From an uncultured Opitutaceae bacterium (GTDB lineage Bacteria; Verrucomicrobiota; Verrucomicrobiia; Opitutales; Opitutaceae), in contig CALFNN010000081.1 of assembly GCA_937902925.1 (NCBI GenBank), positions 22,408 to 86,407 on the forward strand: DNA of 64,000 nucleotides, read 5' to 3'. Shown piece after piece: positions 27,221-35,536 of the stretch (positions are counted from its first letter, which is position 1; every line of letters starts with the position of its first letter). The notes under the pieces were generated by a model that saw nothing but the letters and a program-made list of their open reading frames with translations, did no database searches and was not told the DNA's origin. Made by a program: the position numbers and the translations under genes.

Positions 27221-28150
27221 TCAGGCCGCGACCCGCAGCGCAATCTTGCCGCGCAGCCGGCCCTGCCTCGCCCGTTCGTAGGCGGAGGGCGCGGCCGCCA
27301 GCGGGTATTCTCCGGCAACGAACACGCGCAGTTCTCCCGTGTCGAGCAGGTGGGAAACCTGCCGCAACTGCGCACCGTTCGCCTCGACGAGCATGAACGC
27401 ATCGCGCACCCGCGGGTCGGCGGCGCCGGCGCTGCGCGTCGCGATCGTCACGAGCGTGCCGCCCGGCCGGAGCCCGGCCCACGAGCGTTCCAGCGTCTCG
27501 CCGCCGATGCTGTCGAAAACAAAATCGACGTCGCGCGCGACGTTCTCGAACCGGTCCGCGCAATAGTCGACGACCTCGTCCGCGCCGAGCGAACGAACAA
27601 AATCCAGATTACCCGCCGAGGCCGTGGCGATGACGTGCGCCCCGCGCCAGCGCGCGAGCTGCGCCGCAAACACGCCCACGCCGCCCGCCGCACCGTGGAT
27701 CAACACGCGCTGCCCCGGTTGCACGTCGCCGCGACCGATCAACGCCTGCCACGCCGTGAGCGCGGAGATCGGCACGACCGCCGCCTCGATGGGCGTCAGC
27801 GAGCCCGGCATCGGCGCGAGCGCCGTCGCCGGCGCGACGACATACTCCGCCAGCGCACCGTTGGTGAACCAGTCGTTGAGTCCGTAGATGGCATCGCCCA
27901 CCTTGAAGTCGTCGACGCCCGGCCCGACGGCCGCCACGACGCCGGACAACTCGTGCCCCGGCACGATGGGAAACGGCCGCGGTTCGCCGTTGCGGGTGTT
28001 GAACGTCGGGAACCATTGGAACTCGGTCGGCGTGACGCCGGTGGCGCGCACGCGGACCAGCACCTCGCCAGCCTGCGGCCGCGGCTGCGGAAGTTCGCCC
28101 CAGATCAACGCCTCGGGGCCGGCCTTTCTTTCGAGATACATCGCATTCAT
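27221..28150 (-). CDS. NADP-dependent quinone-oxidoreductase-like MDR protein (309 aa)
   Basis: A medium-chain dehydrogenase/reductase of the QOR type. The ATG at 28150 gives MNAMYLERKAGPEAL; ten extra residues upstream look like read-through. It shows the GroES-like N-terminal part (VRVRATGVTPTEFQW...PGHELSGVV) and the Rossmann motif VLIHGAAGGVGVFAAQLA at ~145-165, with no structural zinc cysteines. Such enzymes reduce quinones or enals with NADPH. It is the last gene of the MarR-controlled efflux operon, 34 bases after the NodT-type channel gene, which suggests a detoxification role for the same toxic compound. Confidence 0.85.
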   Translation of the reverse strand: MNAMYLERKAGPEALIWGELPQPRPQAGEVLVRVRATGVTPTEFQWFPTFNTRNGEPRPFPIVPGHELSGVVAAVGPGVDDFKVGDAIYGLNDWFTNGALAEYVVAPATALAPMPGSLTPIEAAVVPISALTAWQALIGRGDVQPGQRVLIHGAAGGVGVFAAQLARWRGAHVIATASAGNLDFVRSLGADEVVDYCADRFENVARDVDFVFDSIGGETLERSWAGLRPGGTLVTIATRSAGAADPRVRDAFMLVEANGAQLRQVSHLLDTGELRVFVAGEYPLAAAPSAYERARQGRLRGKIALRVAA

Positions 28151-28184
28151 GACAGGATTTGTTCGGGTGCCGATCGGCACGGTT

Positions 28185-29660
28185 TCAGGATTGATGGGTT
28201 GATGCGCTCATCGGCGCTGTCGTCTGCCAGCCGCCACCGAGCGCTTTGAAAAGGGCGATCGCATCCGTGCTGACCGCGCGGTCGCTCTGCGCGATGTTGT
28301 CCTCCGCGGCGGCCAGCGAACGCTCGGCATCGATCACGCCTAGAAAATCCGTCACGCCCTGGCGATAGAGTTCGGTGGCCGTTGCCACGGATTTTTGCGC
28401 CGCGTCTGCGGCGTCCACGAGTGCGCCATGCCGGCGCTGCTCGGAGTTGAGCGCTCCAATCGCGTTCTCCACGTCGGTGAGCGCGCCGAGCACGACCTTG
28501 CGGTATTCCATGTAGGCGCGCTCGGTCCGCGCGGACTCGGCCTCGACCTGCGCCCGCACGCGACCGGCATCGAACAAATTCCAATGCAGCCCCGGCCCGG
28601 CGCTGAAGTAGCGGTTGGAGTAGTCGAACAAATCCGAACTCTGCGTGCTCACGAAACCGATCGTGCCCGCCAGACCGAGGTGCGGATAGAGCTGCGCCTC
28701 CGTCGCGCCGATCCGCGCCGTGGACGCCGCGAGCCGCCGTTCCGCGGCGCGGATATCCGGCCGCCGCCGCAGCAGCTCCGCCGGCAAGCCCGCCGCCACG
28801 TTCGCGGGCGCCGTCGGGATCGGTTCCGGAGCCGCCAACTCCCCGGCGAGCTCATTCGGTTCGTCGCCGAGCAACACGCCGAGCCGGTGGATCAATTGGT
28901 CGCGCCCGTCCTCGAGCACCGGGAGCAGCGCCTCGGTGTTCGCCACCAAACCGGCGGCGCGAAACGCGTCAAGATCGCTGGCGACGCCGGCATGCAGCCG
29001 TTCGCGCGTGAGTTCGAGCGTCCGCTGTTGCAGGGCGAGGTTGGTTCGCGCGATGGCCAGCCGGTGCTGCACGGCGCGCAGCTCGACGTAGTCGCGCGCC
29101 ACCTCGGCCGCCAGCGCCACGCGCACGCCGCGGCCTTCCTCCTCGGTCGCCTCGAGCGCCGCGCCCGCCGATTCGACGGCCCGGCGCGTGCCGCCCCAGA
29201 GATCGATTTCCCAACTGGCATCGAAACCCGTCTGGAACGTCGGATAGTTTCCGCGATAGAGCGTGTTCAACGGACCCGTGCGCCGGTATTCCATTTTCCC
29301 GGCGCCCACGCCCACCGTGGGAAGTTCGCCGCCGGCGACCGACTTCAACCCCGCTCGCGCCTCGCGCACGCGCTGCGCCGCGATCGCGATGTCGGGGCTC
29401 GACTCCAGCGCGCGCTCGATGAGCCGCGTGAGCTCCGGATCGCCGAAGGTGGTCCACCACTGATCCATCGCGGGCGCCGCGTTCGTGGCCGTCGCGTTGG
29501 CGGACGCCGGCGGCGTGGTCCATGCCTTCATCTTCACCGCCGACGCGGGCGCGTGATAGTCGGGGCCAACCATGCAGCCCGCGCCAAACAAGAGTGCGGT
29601 CCAACCCGCCGCGAGCGCCGCCCCGCGGCGCAACCAGGAGATGCGAGGTTGAGCGTTCAT
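28185..29660 (-). CDS. NodT-family outer-membrane efflux lipoprotein (491 aa)
   Basis: It starts MNAQPRISWLRRG, with a lipoprotein signal ending FGAGC (Cys ~29) followed by MVGPDYHAP, the hallmark V-G-P-D/N-Y-x-x-P of RND-type outer-membrane factors. Two OEP repeats follow (WWTTFGDPELTRLIERAL; LLRRRPDIRAAERRLAA). It forms the trimeric exit duct for the efflux pump encoded just upstream. The gap to the adaptor gene is 7 bases. Confidence 0.92.
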   Translation of the reverse strand: MNAQPRISWLRRGAALAAGWTALLFGAGCMVGPDYHAPASAVKMKAWTTPPASANATATNAAPAMDQWWTTFGDPELTRLIERALESSPDIAIAAQRVREARAGLKSVAGGELPTVGVGAGKMEYRRTGPLNTLYRGNYPTFQTGFDASWEIDLWGGTRRAVESAGAALEATEEEGRGVRVALAAEVARDYVELRAVQHRLAIARTNLALQQRTLELTRERLHAGVASDLDAFRAAGLVANTEALLPVLEDGRDQLIHRLGVLLGDEPNELAGELAAPEPIPTAPANVAAGLPAELLRRRPDIRAAERRLAASTARIGATEAQLYPHLGLAGTIGFVSTQSSDLFDYSNRYFSAGPGLHWNLFDAGRVRAQVEAESARTERAYMEYRKVVLGALTDVENAIGALNSEQRRHGALVDAADAAQKSVATATELYRQGVTDFLGVIDAERSLAAAEDNIAQSDRAVSTDAIALFKALGGGWQTTAPMSASTHQS

Positions 29661-29667
29661 GGCGGCC

Positions 29668-30867
29668 TCACGGGTTGAGGGTGACCGGTTGGGAGGTGGC
29701 AGCCGGCGCGCGGCCGGTATCGACGGTGGCGATCACCGACATGCCGAGCGCGAGTTGCGGCAGCCGCCGGAGATCGGCGCGGTCGAAGACGATCTTCACC
29801 GGCACGCGCTGGACCACCTTCACGAAATTTCCCGTGGCGTTTTCCGGCGGCAGCAGCGCGAACGCCGAGCCGGTTCCGGCCATGCGGCTCTCGACACGCC
29901 CCTTGAACGTCACGCCGGGATAAGTGTCGACCGTGATGGTGGCCGGCTGGCCGGGGCGCAGGTCGGTCAACTGCGTCTCCTTGAAGTTGGCGGTGACGAA
30001 TAGTTCCTCGGTCACGAGGTTCAACAGCGGCTGCCCCATCTGGATGAAGTTGCCCGCCTCGACATTCTTGCGCGTGACGTAACCCGCGACCGGCGCCTTC
30101 ACCTCGCAATAGGAAAGATTCAACCGCGCCTGCGCGACCTGCGCCGCCGCGGCGCGCACATTGGCCTCGGCGGCCTCGACCGCCGTCTGCGCGAGGGGAA
30201 TCTGCGATTCCGCTCCAATCGCCGCCTCGCGCGCGGCGTCGGCCTGGGCCGCGCCCACGGTATTCTGCGTCGCGACGGCATCGAGCGCGATGCGCGAGAC
30301 GGCGTTGTCGCTGAGCTGCTGGTAACGGTGGAGATCGTCGGCCGTCTTGCGGGCATTGGCCTCGGCCACCTTCACCTGCGCCCGCGCCTGGCTGGCCATC
30401 GCTTCCACCACGGGCAACTGTGCCCGGGCGTGGGCGAGCGCGCCGTCGGCCTGCGCCTGCGCCGCCTCCGCCTGCTCGAGTTTCACCCGGTAGTCGGCGG
30501 GATCGATCCGGAGCACTACCTGACCCGCGACCACATGCTGGTTGTCGTCGACCAGCACCTCGCTCACGCGACCGGACGCCTGCGGCGCGAGCGCGACGTG
30601 ATGACCCTCGACAAACGCCGAGTCGGTCGTCTCGTGGCCGCGCGTGGTCCAACCGAGCCAGCCGACGCCGGCCGTCACCGCCGCCGCGGCGAACACGAGG
30701 GTGACGCCAAGCGCCCGCCGGTGCGACCACGGTCCGCCCGCCGGGGTCGTCGGATTCGGTCCAATGACGCGAGGCGCGGAAATGGGAGTCGCCGGGGTCG
30801 CGGTTTGGAACATGTGCGCGCCCGGCAGATCGGGGGCGATTTCAACGGTGAGTATCTTTGAGTTCAT
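29668..30867 (-). CDS. HlyD/EmrA-type efflux adaptor (399 aa)
   Basis: A membrane-fusion protein with one membrane helix (~52-74, GVTLVFAAAAVTAGVGWLGW), the biotinyl-lipoyl-like half-motif DSAFVEGHHVALAPQASGRV, a long alpha-hairpin of ~100 residues rich in Ala/Gln (EAAQAQADGALAHARAQL), the second half-motif CEVKAPVAGYVTRKNVEAG, and a beta-barrel end. The ATG at 30867 was chosen because it follows the transporter gene closely (20-base gap). It links the DHA2 transporter in the inner membrane to the NodT-type channel. Confidence 0.9.
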   Translation of the reverse strand: MNSKILTVEIAPDLPGAHMFQTATPATPISAPRVIGPNPTTPAGGPWSHRRALGVTLVFAAAAVTAGVGWLGWTTRGHETTDSAFVEGHHVALAPQASGRVSEVLVDDNQHVVAGQVVLRIDPADYRVKLEQAEAAQAQADGALAHARAQLPVVEAMASQARAQVKVAEANARKTADDLHRYQQLSDNAVSRIALDAVATQNTVGAAQADAAREAAIGAESQIPLAQTAVEAAEANVRAAAAQVAQARLNLSYCEVKAPVAGYVTRKNVEAGNFIQMGQPLLNLVTEELFVTANFKETQLTDLRPGQPATITVDTYPGVTFKGRVESRMAGTGSAFALLPPENATGNFVKVVQRVPVKIVFDRADLRRLPQLALGMSVIATVDTGRAPAATSQPVTLNP

Positions 30868-30887
30868 GATGATTTTGGGAGGTTGAG

Positions 30888-32516
30888 TTATTGGGAAGAA
30901 GGAGAGGCGGATCTCGGAGCGACCGCCGCACGGGCCCGGCGCAGTCGGGGAAGGCCGAGGCTCAGCACGCTTACGACGACTCCGACCACGGTCGTGAGCA
31001 AAAACAGGTCGTGGAACGCCAGCACCGCCGACTCGCGCGCGACGATCCGCCCTAGCACGGCGGTGGCCGCCTGCGGGGCAAACGCGGGTGGCAGCCCGTG
31101 GCTCGCCAGGCCACGGCCGATTGCGATCAGAGTCTGCCGCACCAGCGGGCTGACCCCGGTCAGATTCTCGGCCAGCTGGCTCGAGTGGATCGTCGTCCGC
31201 GTGTCGAGGATCATCACGACGCCCGCGATCGCGACGGCGCTGCCGAGCTGCCGGGCCGTGTAGTGCCACGCGCGGCCTTCGCTGTTGTGGTGCTGGTTGG
31301 CCCCGATGGCGCGGAAGGAGAAAATGCCGATCGGCGGCAGCGCCAGCCCGATGCCGAGCCCGTGAAGGGCCATCGGCAGATAGAGCGCCTCGACCGGCGT
31401 CGCCGAGGTGATCCGGAACGCCAGCAGCATCATCGACGCGGAAAACAGCATCCCCGCCAGCGTGAGCAGCGACCGCGTGAGGATCCGGCCCAACGTCCAG
31501 ACGGTGAACGCGAGGCCCGCCATCATCGCGAAGGCATCGATGCTCATCAGCCAGCCGGTCCGATACGCGTCGCAGCCGACGACCCGGAGCAGGAACTGCG
31601 GCAGCACGTAGACGCCGCCAATCATCATGACGCCCGCGAGAAACGAGAGCGTCACGCCGACGCCCATGCCGCGATAGCGCAGGCTCGCGATCGTGATCAG
31701 CCGGCGGTCGTTGCCCGGACGATGCTGGCGCCAGAAGAACAGCGGAACGGCCAGGAGCACGGTCGTGAGCAGCGCCACGATCGCCGGCGAGCCCAGCCAG
31801 TCGTCGCGCTGGCCGCGCATCAACAGCACGAGCAGGGCGCCCAGTCCGCCGGCGAGCAACGCGAGTCCAATCAGGTCGGGCGCGGTCCGCCGGCGGCGCG
31901 GCCAGATTTCCGTCGAGTAAAACAAGGCCGGCAGCGCACCGCAGCCGATCACGATCGCCGGCAGCGCAAACAGCGCGCGCCACGACAGGTTGTCCACGAG
32001 ATAGCCGCCCAGCGGCAGCCCGAACGCGCGCAGCGAAAACGCGCCGATGAAAATGTAGAACGCCTTCCACAACACCGGCGGCCGCAGTTCCTTCGTGAAC
32101 GTGAAGATCGCCCGCGCCAGAAACGCCGCGCCCGCCGCCCCCTGCAGGACGCGCATCGCGAGAAAAACCGGCAGCGTCGGGCTTGCCATGCAGCCGACCG
32201 ACGTCAGCAGGTAGGCAAGCATCGAAAATCCAACGTAGCGCCGCTGACCGAGCACGTCGGAGAACCAGGCCGTCAGCGGCAGGAACACCGCATAGCTCGC
32301 AAGGTAGAGCGTCACGGCCCAGCTGATTTCATCGGGCGAGGCGGCGAAGCCCGCGGCGATGCGCGGCAGCGCAATGCCGACCGCACTCGAGGTGAAGGCC
32401 TCGGCGCCGGTCGCGAGCGCGAGCGCCAGCACAAGCGGCAGATGCGGCCGCAGGCTGGGCAGGGCCGAGGTCGCAGCGCCGGAAATTTCGCGGGAGCCGG
32501 TGGGAATGGTTTTCAT
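30888..32516 (-). CDS. DHA2-family MFS multidrug transporter, EmrB-like (542 aa)
   Basis: An inner-membrane proton-driven exporter with about 14 membrane segments. The DHA2/EmrB signs are the opening ALATGAEAFTSSAVGIALPRIAAGF, the motif A region WFSDVLGQRRYVGFSM, and motif C near helix 5. The ATG at 32516 (MKTIPTG) is chosen; an upstream ATG would overlap MarR. It lies 7 bases after marR and 20 bases before the adaptor gene, completing a tripartite EmrAB-TolC-like pump for hydrophobic drugs. Confidence 0.9.
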   Translation of the reverse strand: MKTIPTGSREISGAATSALPSLRPHLPLVLALALATGAEAFTSSAVGIALPRIAAGFAASPDEISWAVTLYLASYAVFLPLTAWFSDVLGQRRYVGFSMLAYLLTSVGCMASPTLPVFLAMRVLQGAAGAAFLARAIFTFTKELRPPVLWKAFYIFIGAFSLRAFGLPLGGYLVDNLSWRALFALPAIVIGCGALPALFYSTEIWPRRRRTAPDLIGLALLAGGLGALLVLLMRGQRDDWLGSPAIVALLTTVLLAVPLFFWRQHRPGNDRRLITIASLRYRGMGVGVTLSFLAGVMMIGGVYVLPQFLLRVVGCDAYRTGWLMSIDAFAMMAGLAFTVWTLGRILTRSLLTLAGMLFSASMMLLAFRITSATPVEALYLPMALHGLGIGLALPPIGIFSFRAIGANQHHNSEGRAWHYTARQLGSAVAIAGVVMILDTRTTIHSSQLAENLTGVSPLVRQTLIAIGRGLASHGLPPAFAPQAATAVLGRIVARESAVLAFHDLFLLTTVVGVVVSVLSLGLPRLRRARAAVAPRSASPSSQ

Positions 32517-32523
32517 GGCAATT

Positions 32524-33048
32524 TCAGGTAAGCGCGGCGGCGGCGGCATCCGCGGCGAGCAACGCGGCTCCCGCGCGGAGCTTGTCCGACGTGGTGAGAC
32601 AGGCCGTCAGTTCCTGTTCATCGAGCGATTCGGTCGCCAAACCGGCGCCGGCGACATAGCGCCGCAGCGCCAGGGCGGTCCGTTCGACTCCCTCCGGCGT
32701 GAGCCGCAGCCAGAGGAGGCGGCGGTCCTGCGAATCGCGCTGCCGCCGCACGAGCCGCGACATTTCCAGCCGCGTTAGCGCATCGGTCGTCCGCATCGGC
32801 GAGAGGCCGGCGGCGAGCCCGAGGTCGGACCGCAGCACGGGCCCGGGCTCATGGGCATAAAGCACCGCCATCACGGCGAACCCGGACTCGGTGAGCCCGC
32901 AACGCGCGAGCTCGCCTTGCAACGCCGCCCGCGTCTCGTGAACAGAGACCGAACGCGAAAGCAGCGCGCGGCAACGAAGCTCGGCGGCGGGGCTTTCCTG
33001 CCGGGCGGCGGCCAGCAGGGTTTGGGCGGGAATGGAGTCAGGGTGCAT
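32524..33048 (-). CDS. MarR-family transcriptional regulator (174 aa)
   Basis: A winged-helix regulator: helices RGALQGELARCGLTESGFAVMAVLY-type core (here ARCGLTESGFAVMAVLYAHE), recognition region LAAGLSPMRTTDALTRLEMSRLV, and the wing RRQRDSQDRRLLWLRLTPEG carrying the conserved D-x-R-R/D. MarR proteins usually repress the adjacent pump and release DNA when bound by a phenolic or drug ligand. It is the first large gene of the efflux operon and so is likely autoregulatory; the operator was not identified. Confidence 0.88.
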   Translation of the reverse strand: MHPDSIPAQTLLAAARQESPAAELRCRALLSRSVSVHETRAALQGELARCGLTESGFAVMAVLYAHEPGPVLRSDLGLAAGLSPMRTTDALTRLEMSRLVRRQRDSQDRRLLWLRLTPEGVERTALALRRYVAGAGLATESLDEQELTACLTTSDKLRAGAALLAADAAAAALT

Positions 33049-33072
33049 GGTTCGAAAAAGTCTTCTTCGTGA

Positions 33073-33150
33073 TCAGTGCCGGTCGTTCGCCGAACCGTCC
33101 CACGCCGTGACGACCACGAGCAGGGAGAGGACGGCGATGAGCGGGATCAT
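33073..33150 (-). CDS. possible 25-residue leader peptide upstream of marR
   Basis: A short frame starting with ATG encodes MIPLIAVLSLLVVVTAWDGS plus NDRH: one hydrophobic stretch of 15-18 residues and a polar tail. It ends 24 bases before the marR start, on the same strand. Small membrane peptides of this kind sometimes act as leader or regulatory peptides. There is no Shine-Dalgarno sequence and no comparison to test it, so it may be chance. Confidence 0.3.
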   Translation of the reverse strand: MIPLIAVLSLLVVVTAWDGSANDRH

Positions 33151-33267
33151 GGCGGAGTGAGTGGTGGTGCGGCGGGTGAAAAAGTTTTTCCCGCCGGTCT
33201 CGGCCGGGACTGGCGTGAGAATATCGCGACCCGGTCTTCCCGGGAACGACTTTGTTCTTCGCACCGT

Positions 33268-33284
33268 GTTAGCTTTTGGCTAAC
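33268..33284. promoter_or_regulatory. LysR-type binding site (T-N11-A palindrome)
   Basis: GTTAGC-TTTTG-GCTAAC is a perfect 6-base inverted repeat with a 5-base spacer and contains the T-N11-A pattern typical of LysR regulators. It ends 10 bases before the start codon of the LysR gene, in the intergenic region shared with the divergent efflux operon. It is probably the site for autoregulation and possibly for control of the divergent operon. Confidence 0.65.
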
Positions 33285-33294
33285 AGTGCCGCCC

Positions 33295-34194
33295 ATGGAA
33301 CTCCGGCACCTCCGCTACTTCGTGGCCGTGGCCGAGGAATTGAATTTCCGGCGCGCCGCCGAGCGGCTGCATCTCTCGACGCCGACGCTCAGCCAGCAGA
33401 TCAAGGACCTCGAGGATTCCCTCGGCGCCCGGCTGCTCGAGCGCGACACGACCCGCGTGAGCCTGACCGGCCCGGGCGAGGTTTTTTTGCACGAAGCGCG
33501 GCTGGTCCTCGAGCAGGCCGGGCGCGCGGCGGCCGTCACGAAGGATGCGGCGCAGGGCCGGCGCGGCCTGCTGCGCATCGGCAACGCCGGGCCGTTGTCG
33601 CACGGCTTCATGCCCGCGTGCCTCCAGGCGTTCGGCAAACGTTTTCCCGACGTGGAGGTCGTGCTCGTCGAGATCGACCTGAACGACCAGGCCCGCGCGG
33701 TGGGCGTCGGGGAAATCCAACTCGGCTTCACGCTGCGCCCGGATGTCCAAGCTCTCGATGGCCTGGAGCACCATCTCGTCGTCCGCGCCCCGCTCCGTGT
33801 CCTGCTCCACACCGCGCATCCGTTGGCGCGGCAGAAAAAAATCGCGCTGGCGGACGTCGCCCGCGAGCGCCTGCTGGCGATCGGCGGAATGCGCGTCTCC
33901 AGTCACGGCGAGTTGCTCCAGCGCGTGCTCGCCGCCCGCGGCCTGAAGATCGCGCCGCCGCGCGCCGTCAGCGGCTACGAGGCGTTCCTCGCGATGGTTG
34001 CCAGCGGCCAGGGCGTTTCGCTGCTCCAAAAAACGCCGAGTCTCGGCGCGCTCGAAAGCCTGACGACCCGCCCGCTCAAGGAAGACGGGCCGGACCTCAC
34101 GCTCGAGGCGCACGCCATCTGGCGGAAAGAAACCGCCTCGCCCATCGTGGATAACTTCGTCGCAGTCCTGCGCACGATCCGTCCCGCGGCCTGA
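33295..34194 (+). CDS. LysR-family transcriptional regulator (299 aa)
   Basis: A typical LysR protein. The N-terminal winged helix MELRHLRYFVAVAEELNFRRAA then AERLHLSTPTLSQQIKDLE (residues 1-62) is followed by a coiled-coil linker and a periplasmic-binding-like effector domain (~90-295) with FGKRFPDVEVVLVE and LGFTLRP. The ATG at 33295 fits the family N-terminus; the longer frame upstream crosses the palindrome. It is divergent from the MarR efflux operon and so may control it together with MarR. The effector is unknown. Confidence 0.92.
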   Translation: MELRHLRYFVAVAEELNFRRAAERLHLSTPTLSQQIKDLEDSLGARLLERDTTRVSLTGPGEVFLHEARLVLEQAGRAAAVTKDAAQGRRGLLRIGNAGPLSHGFMPACLQAFGKRFPDVEVVLVEIDLNDQARAVGVGEIQLGFTLRPDVQALDGLEHHLVVRAPLRVLLHTAHPLARQKKIALADVARERLLAIGGMRVSSHGELLQRVLAARGLKIAPPRAVSGYEAFLAMVASGQGVSLLQKTPSLGALESLTTRPLKEDGPDLTLEAHAIWRKETASPIVDNFVAVLRTIRPAA

Positions 34195-34200
34195 ACCGCT

Positions 34201-34226
34201 GCGGGTCCGAGCCCGGCACCCGCTTT
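34201..34226 (+). terminator. hairpin terminator between convergent lysR and lacI
   Basis: GCGGGT-CCGAGCCCGGC-ACCCGC forms a 6-base stem (extendable by pairs within the loop) starting 7 bases after the lysR stop, followed on the + strand by TTTACCTTCTT. The position between two convergent genes and the T-rich tail support a terminator for lysR. Confidence 0.5.
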
Positions 34227-35352
34227 ACCTTCTTCGGCCCGTCTTCATTCCACGCGCCAATGCCACGCGGGCGGCTTTCCGCGGCGGGCAGGTCGCGCCG
34301 TCGAACCATGTGCCCTCGACAAAGGTCGTCGTCGGGATTTCCGGCACGCCGTATTTATTGTGCTGCAGTTGTCCCGCGAGAATTTCCACCGCCAGCCCGC
34401 CAACCTCGGCGTGATTCTGCCGCACGCCCGCGATCGCGCCGGACCGGTCCTCGAGAAAAACGTCGACCACCGCGACGTCGCGCGGCACGCGCAGCTTCAT
34501 CTCGGCCAGCACGCCATCGAGGAACGATTTCTTCCCGATCAAGACCTCCGGCCGGTATTTCTCGAACCAGCGCGCGAACGGCTTCGGATCCGGCGTGACA
34601 TCCGACTTGCTCTCGTTCAGCCAGCGCTCCACCGGTTCCGGCTCGGGAAAGAGGTGCGCCGGGATCCGCTCCCTCGCCGCCACCGCTTGCTGCTCGCACA
34701 GAAAACCCGCCGTCCACAGGTGGTCGACGGCGTGATCCCAGCCGCGGTGCATCACGAACCCGATCCGCCGGTAGCCGGCCGCGATCACCTTCTGCATCGC
34801 GAGCCGCACGATGTCGCACTGGTTGTTGGTCACGTTGTGCAGCGCCGGCTTGTGCGGGAAATAGTCGATCTTCACCGCGCTGAAATTCTGCCAGTCGAAC
34901 TGCAACGCATCGCCCATCTCGCGGCCATGCGACGCGATGATCAGGCCGTTGATGCCGCGCGAGACGAGAATCTGGCTGAGCCTTCCCTGCGTCATGCCTT
35001 CCTCCTTGAGCCAGAAATGATCCAGTCCGTAGCCGAGCTCCTTCGCCTTCGCCAGCGCCCCCGCGTAAAAGTCCGGATGCGCCGTCACTTTTTTCCAACC
35101 CCAGCGCGTGTTCCAATTCGTGACGTAGGCGAGCGTCGGCGCGTTGCGCCGTTCCATGATCCGCCCGCGATACGCCACCAGCGCGCGCAGGAATGGATCC
35201 GGCGCGTAGCCCATCTCGCGCGCCAGGGCCTGGATGCGCTGCCGCGTCGACTCCGGCAGCCGCGGATGATTGCGCAGCGCCAGCGAGACGGTCGTCACGT
35301 GCACGCCGGCTTTCACGGCGACGTCGGTAAGGGTGATCCGGCGCTCGTTCAT
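34225..35352 (-). CDS. LacI-family regulator of the xylo-oligosaccharide locus (375 aa)
   Basis: The N-terminal LacI helix-turn-helix is clear: ITLTDVAVKAGVHVTTVSLAL followed by the hinge-type ALAREMGYAPDPFLRALVAYR. The rest is a periplasmic-binding-like ligand domain (MTQGRLSQILVSRGINGLII; KVIAAGYRRIGFVMHRGWDH). It faces a divergent sugar symporter and glycoside-hydrolase operon and so probably represses it until a xylo-oligosaccharide or uronic acid derivative is bound. The 184-base intergenic region contains a weak palindrome CTAA-TG-TTAG at 35396-35405, a possible operator. Confidence 0.9.
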   Translation of the reverse strand: MNERRITLTDVAVKAGVHVTTVSLALRNHPRLPESTRQRIQALAREMGYAPDPFLRALVAYRGRIMERRNAPTLAYVTNWNTRWGWKKVTAHPDFYAGALAKAKELGYGLDHFWLKEEGMTQGRLSQILVSRGINGLIIASHGREMGDALQFDWQNFSAVKIDYFPHKPALHNVTNNQCDIVRLAMQKVIAAGYRRIGFVMHRGWDHAVDHLWTAGFLCEQQAVAARERIPAHLFPEPEPVERWLNESKSDVTPDPKPFARWFEKYRPEVLIGKKSFLDGVLAEMKLRVPRDVAVVDVFLEDRSGAIAGVRQNHAEVGGLAVEILAGQLQHNKYGVPEIPTTTFVEGTWFDGATCPPRKAARVALARGMKTGRRR

Positions 35353-35536
35353 GGGGCCGGCTCCAGTGCGACGCGTCCCGCGGCCGGTCTCAAGTCTAAT
35401 GTTAGCGTGCTCGCCCGGTTGCCGGTCCCCGGTGCGCCCCCGAAATGGGCCGCGAACCCCCGCCGCCCGGCGGCCCGAGCCCGCTCGCCCCGCTAGACTT
35501 TCGGCGCGCGCGCCCGCTTAGTTCACCCAATCCCTC

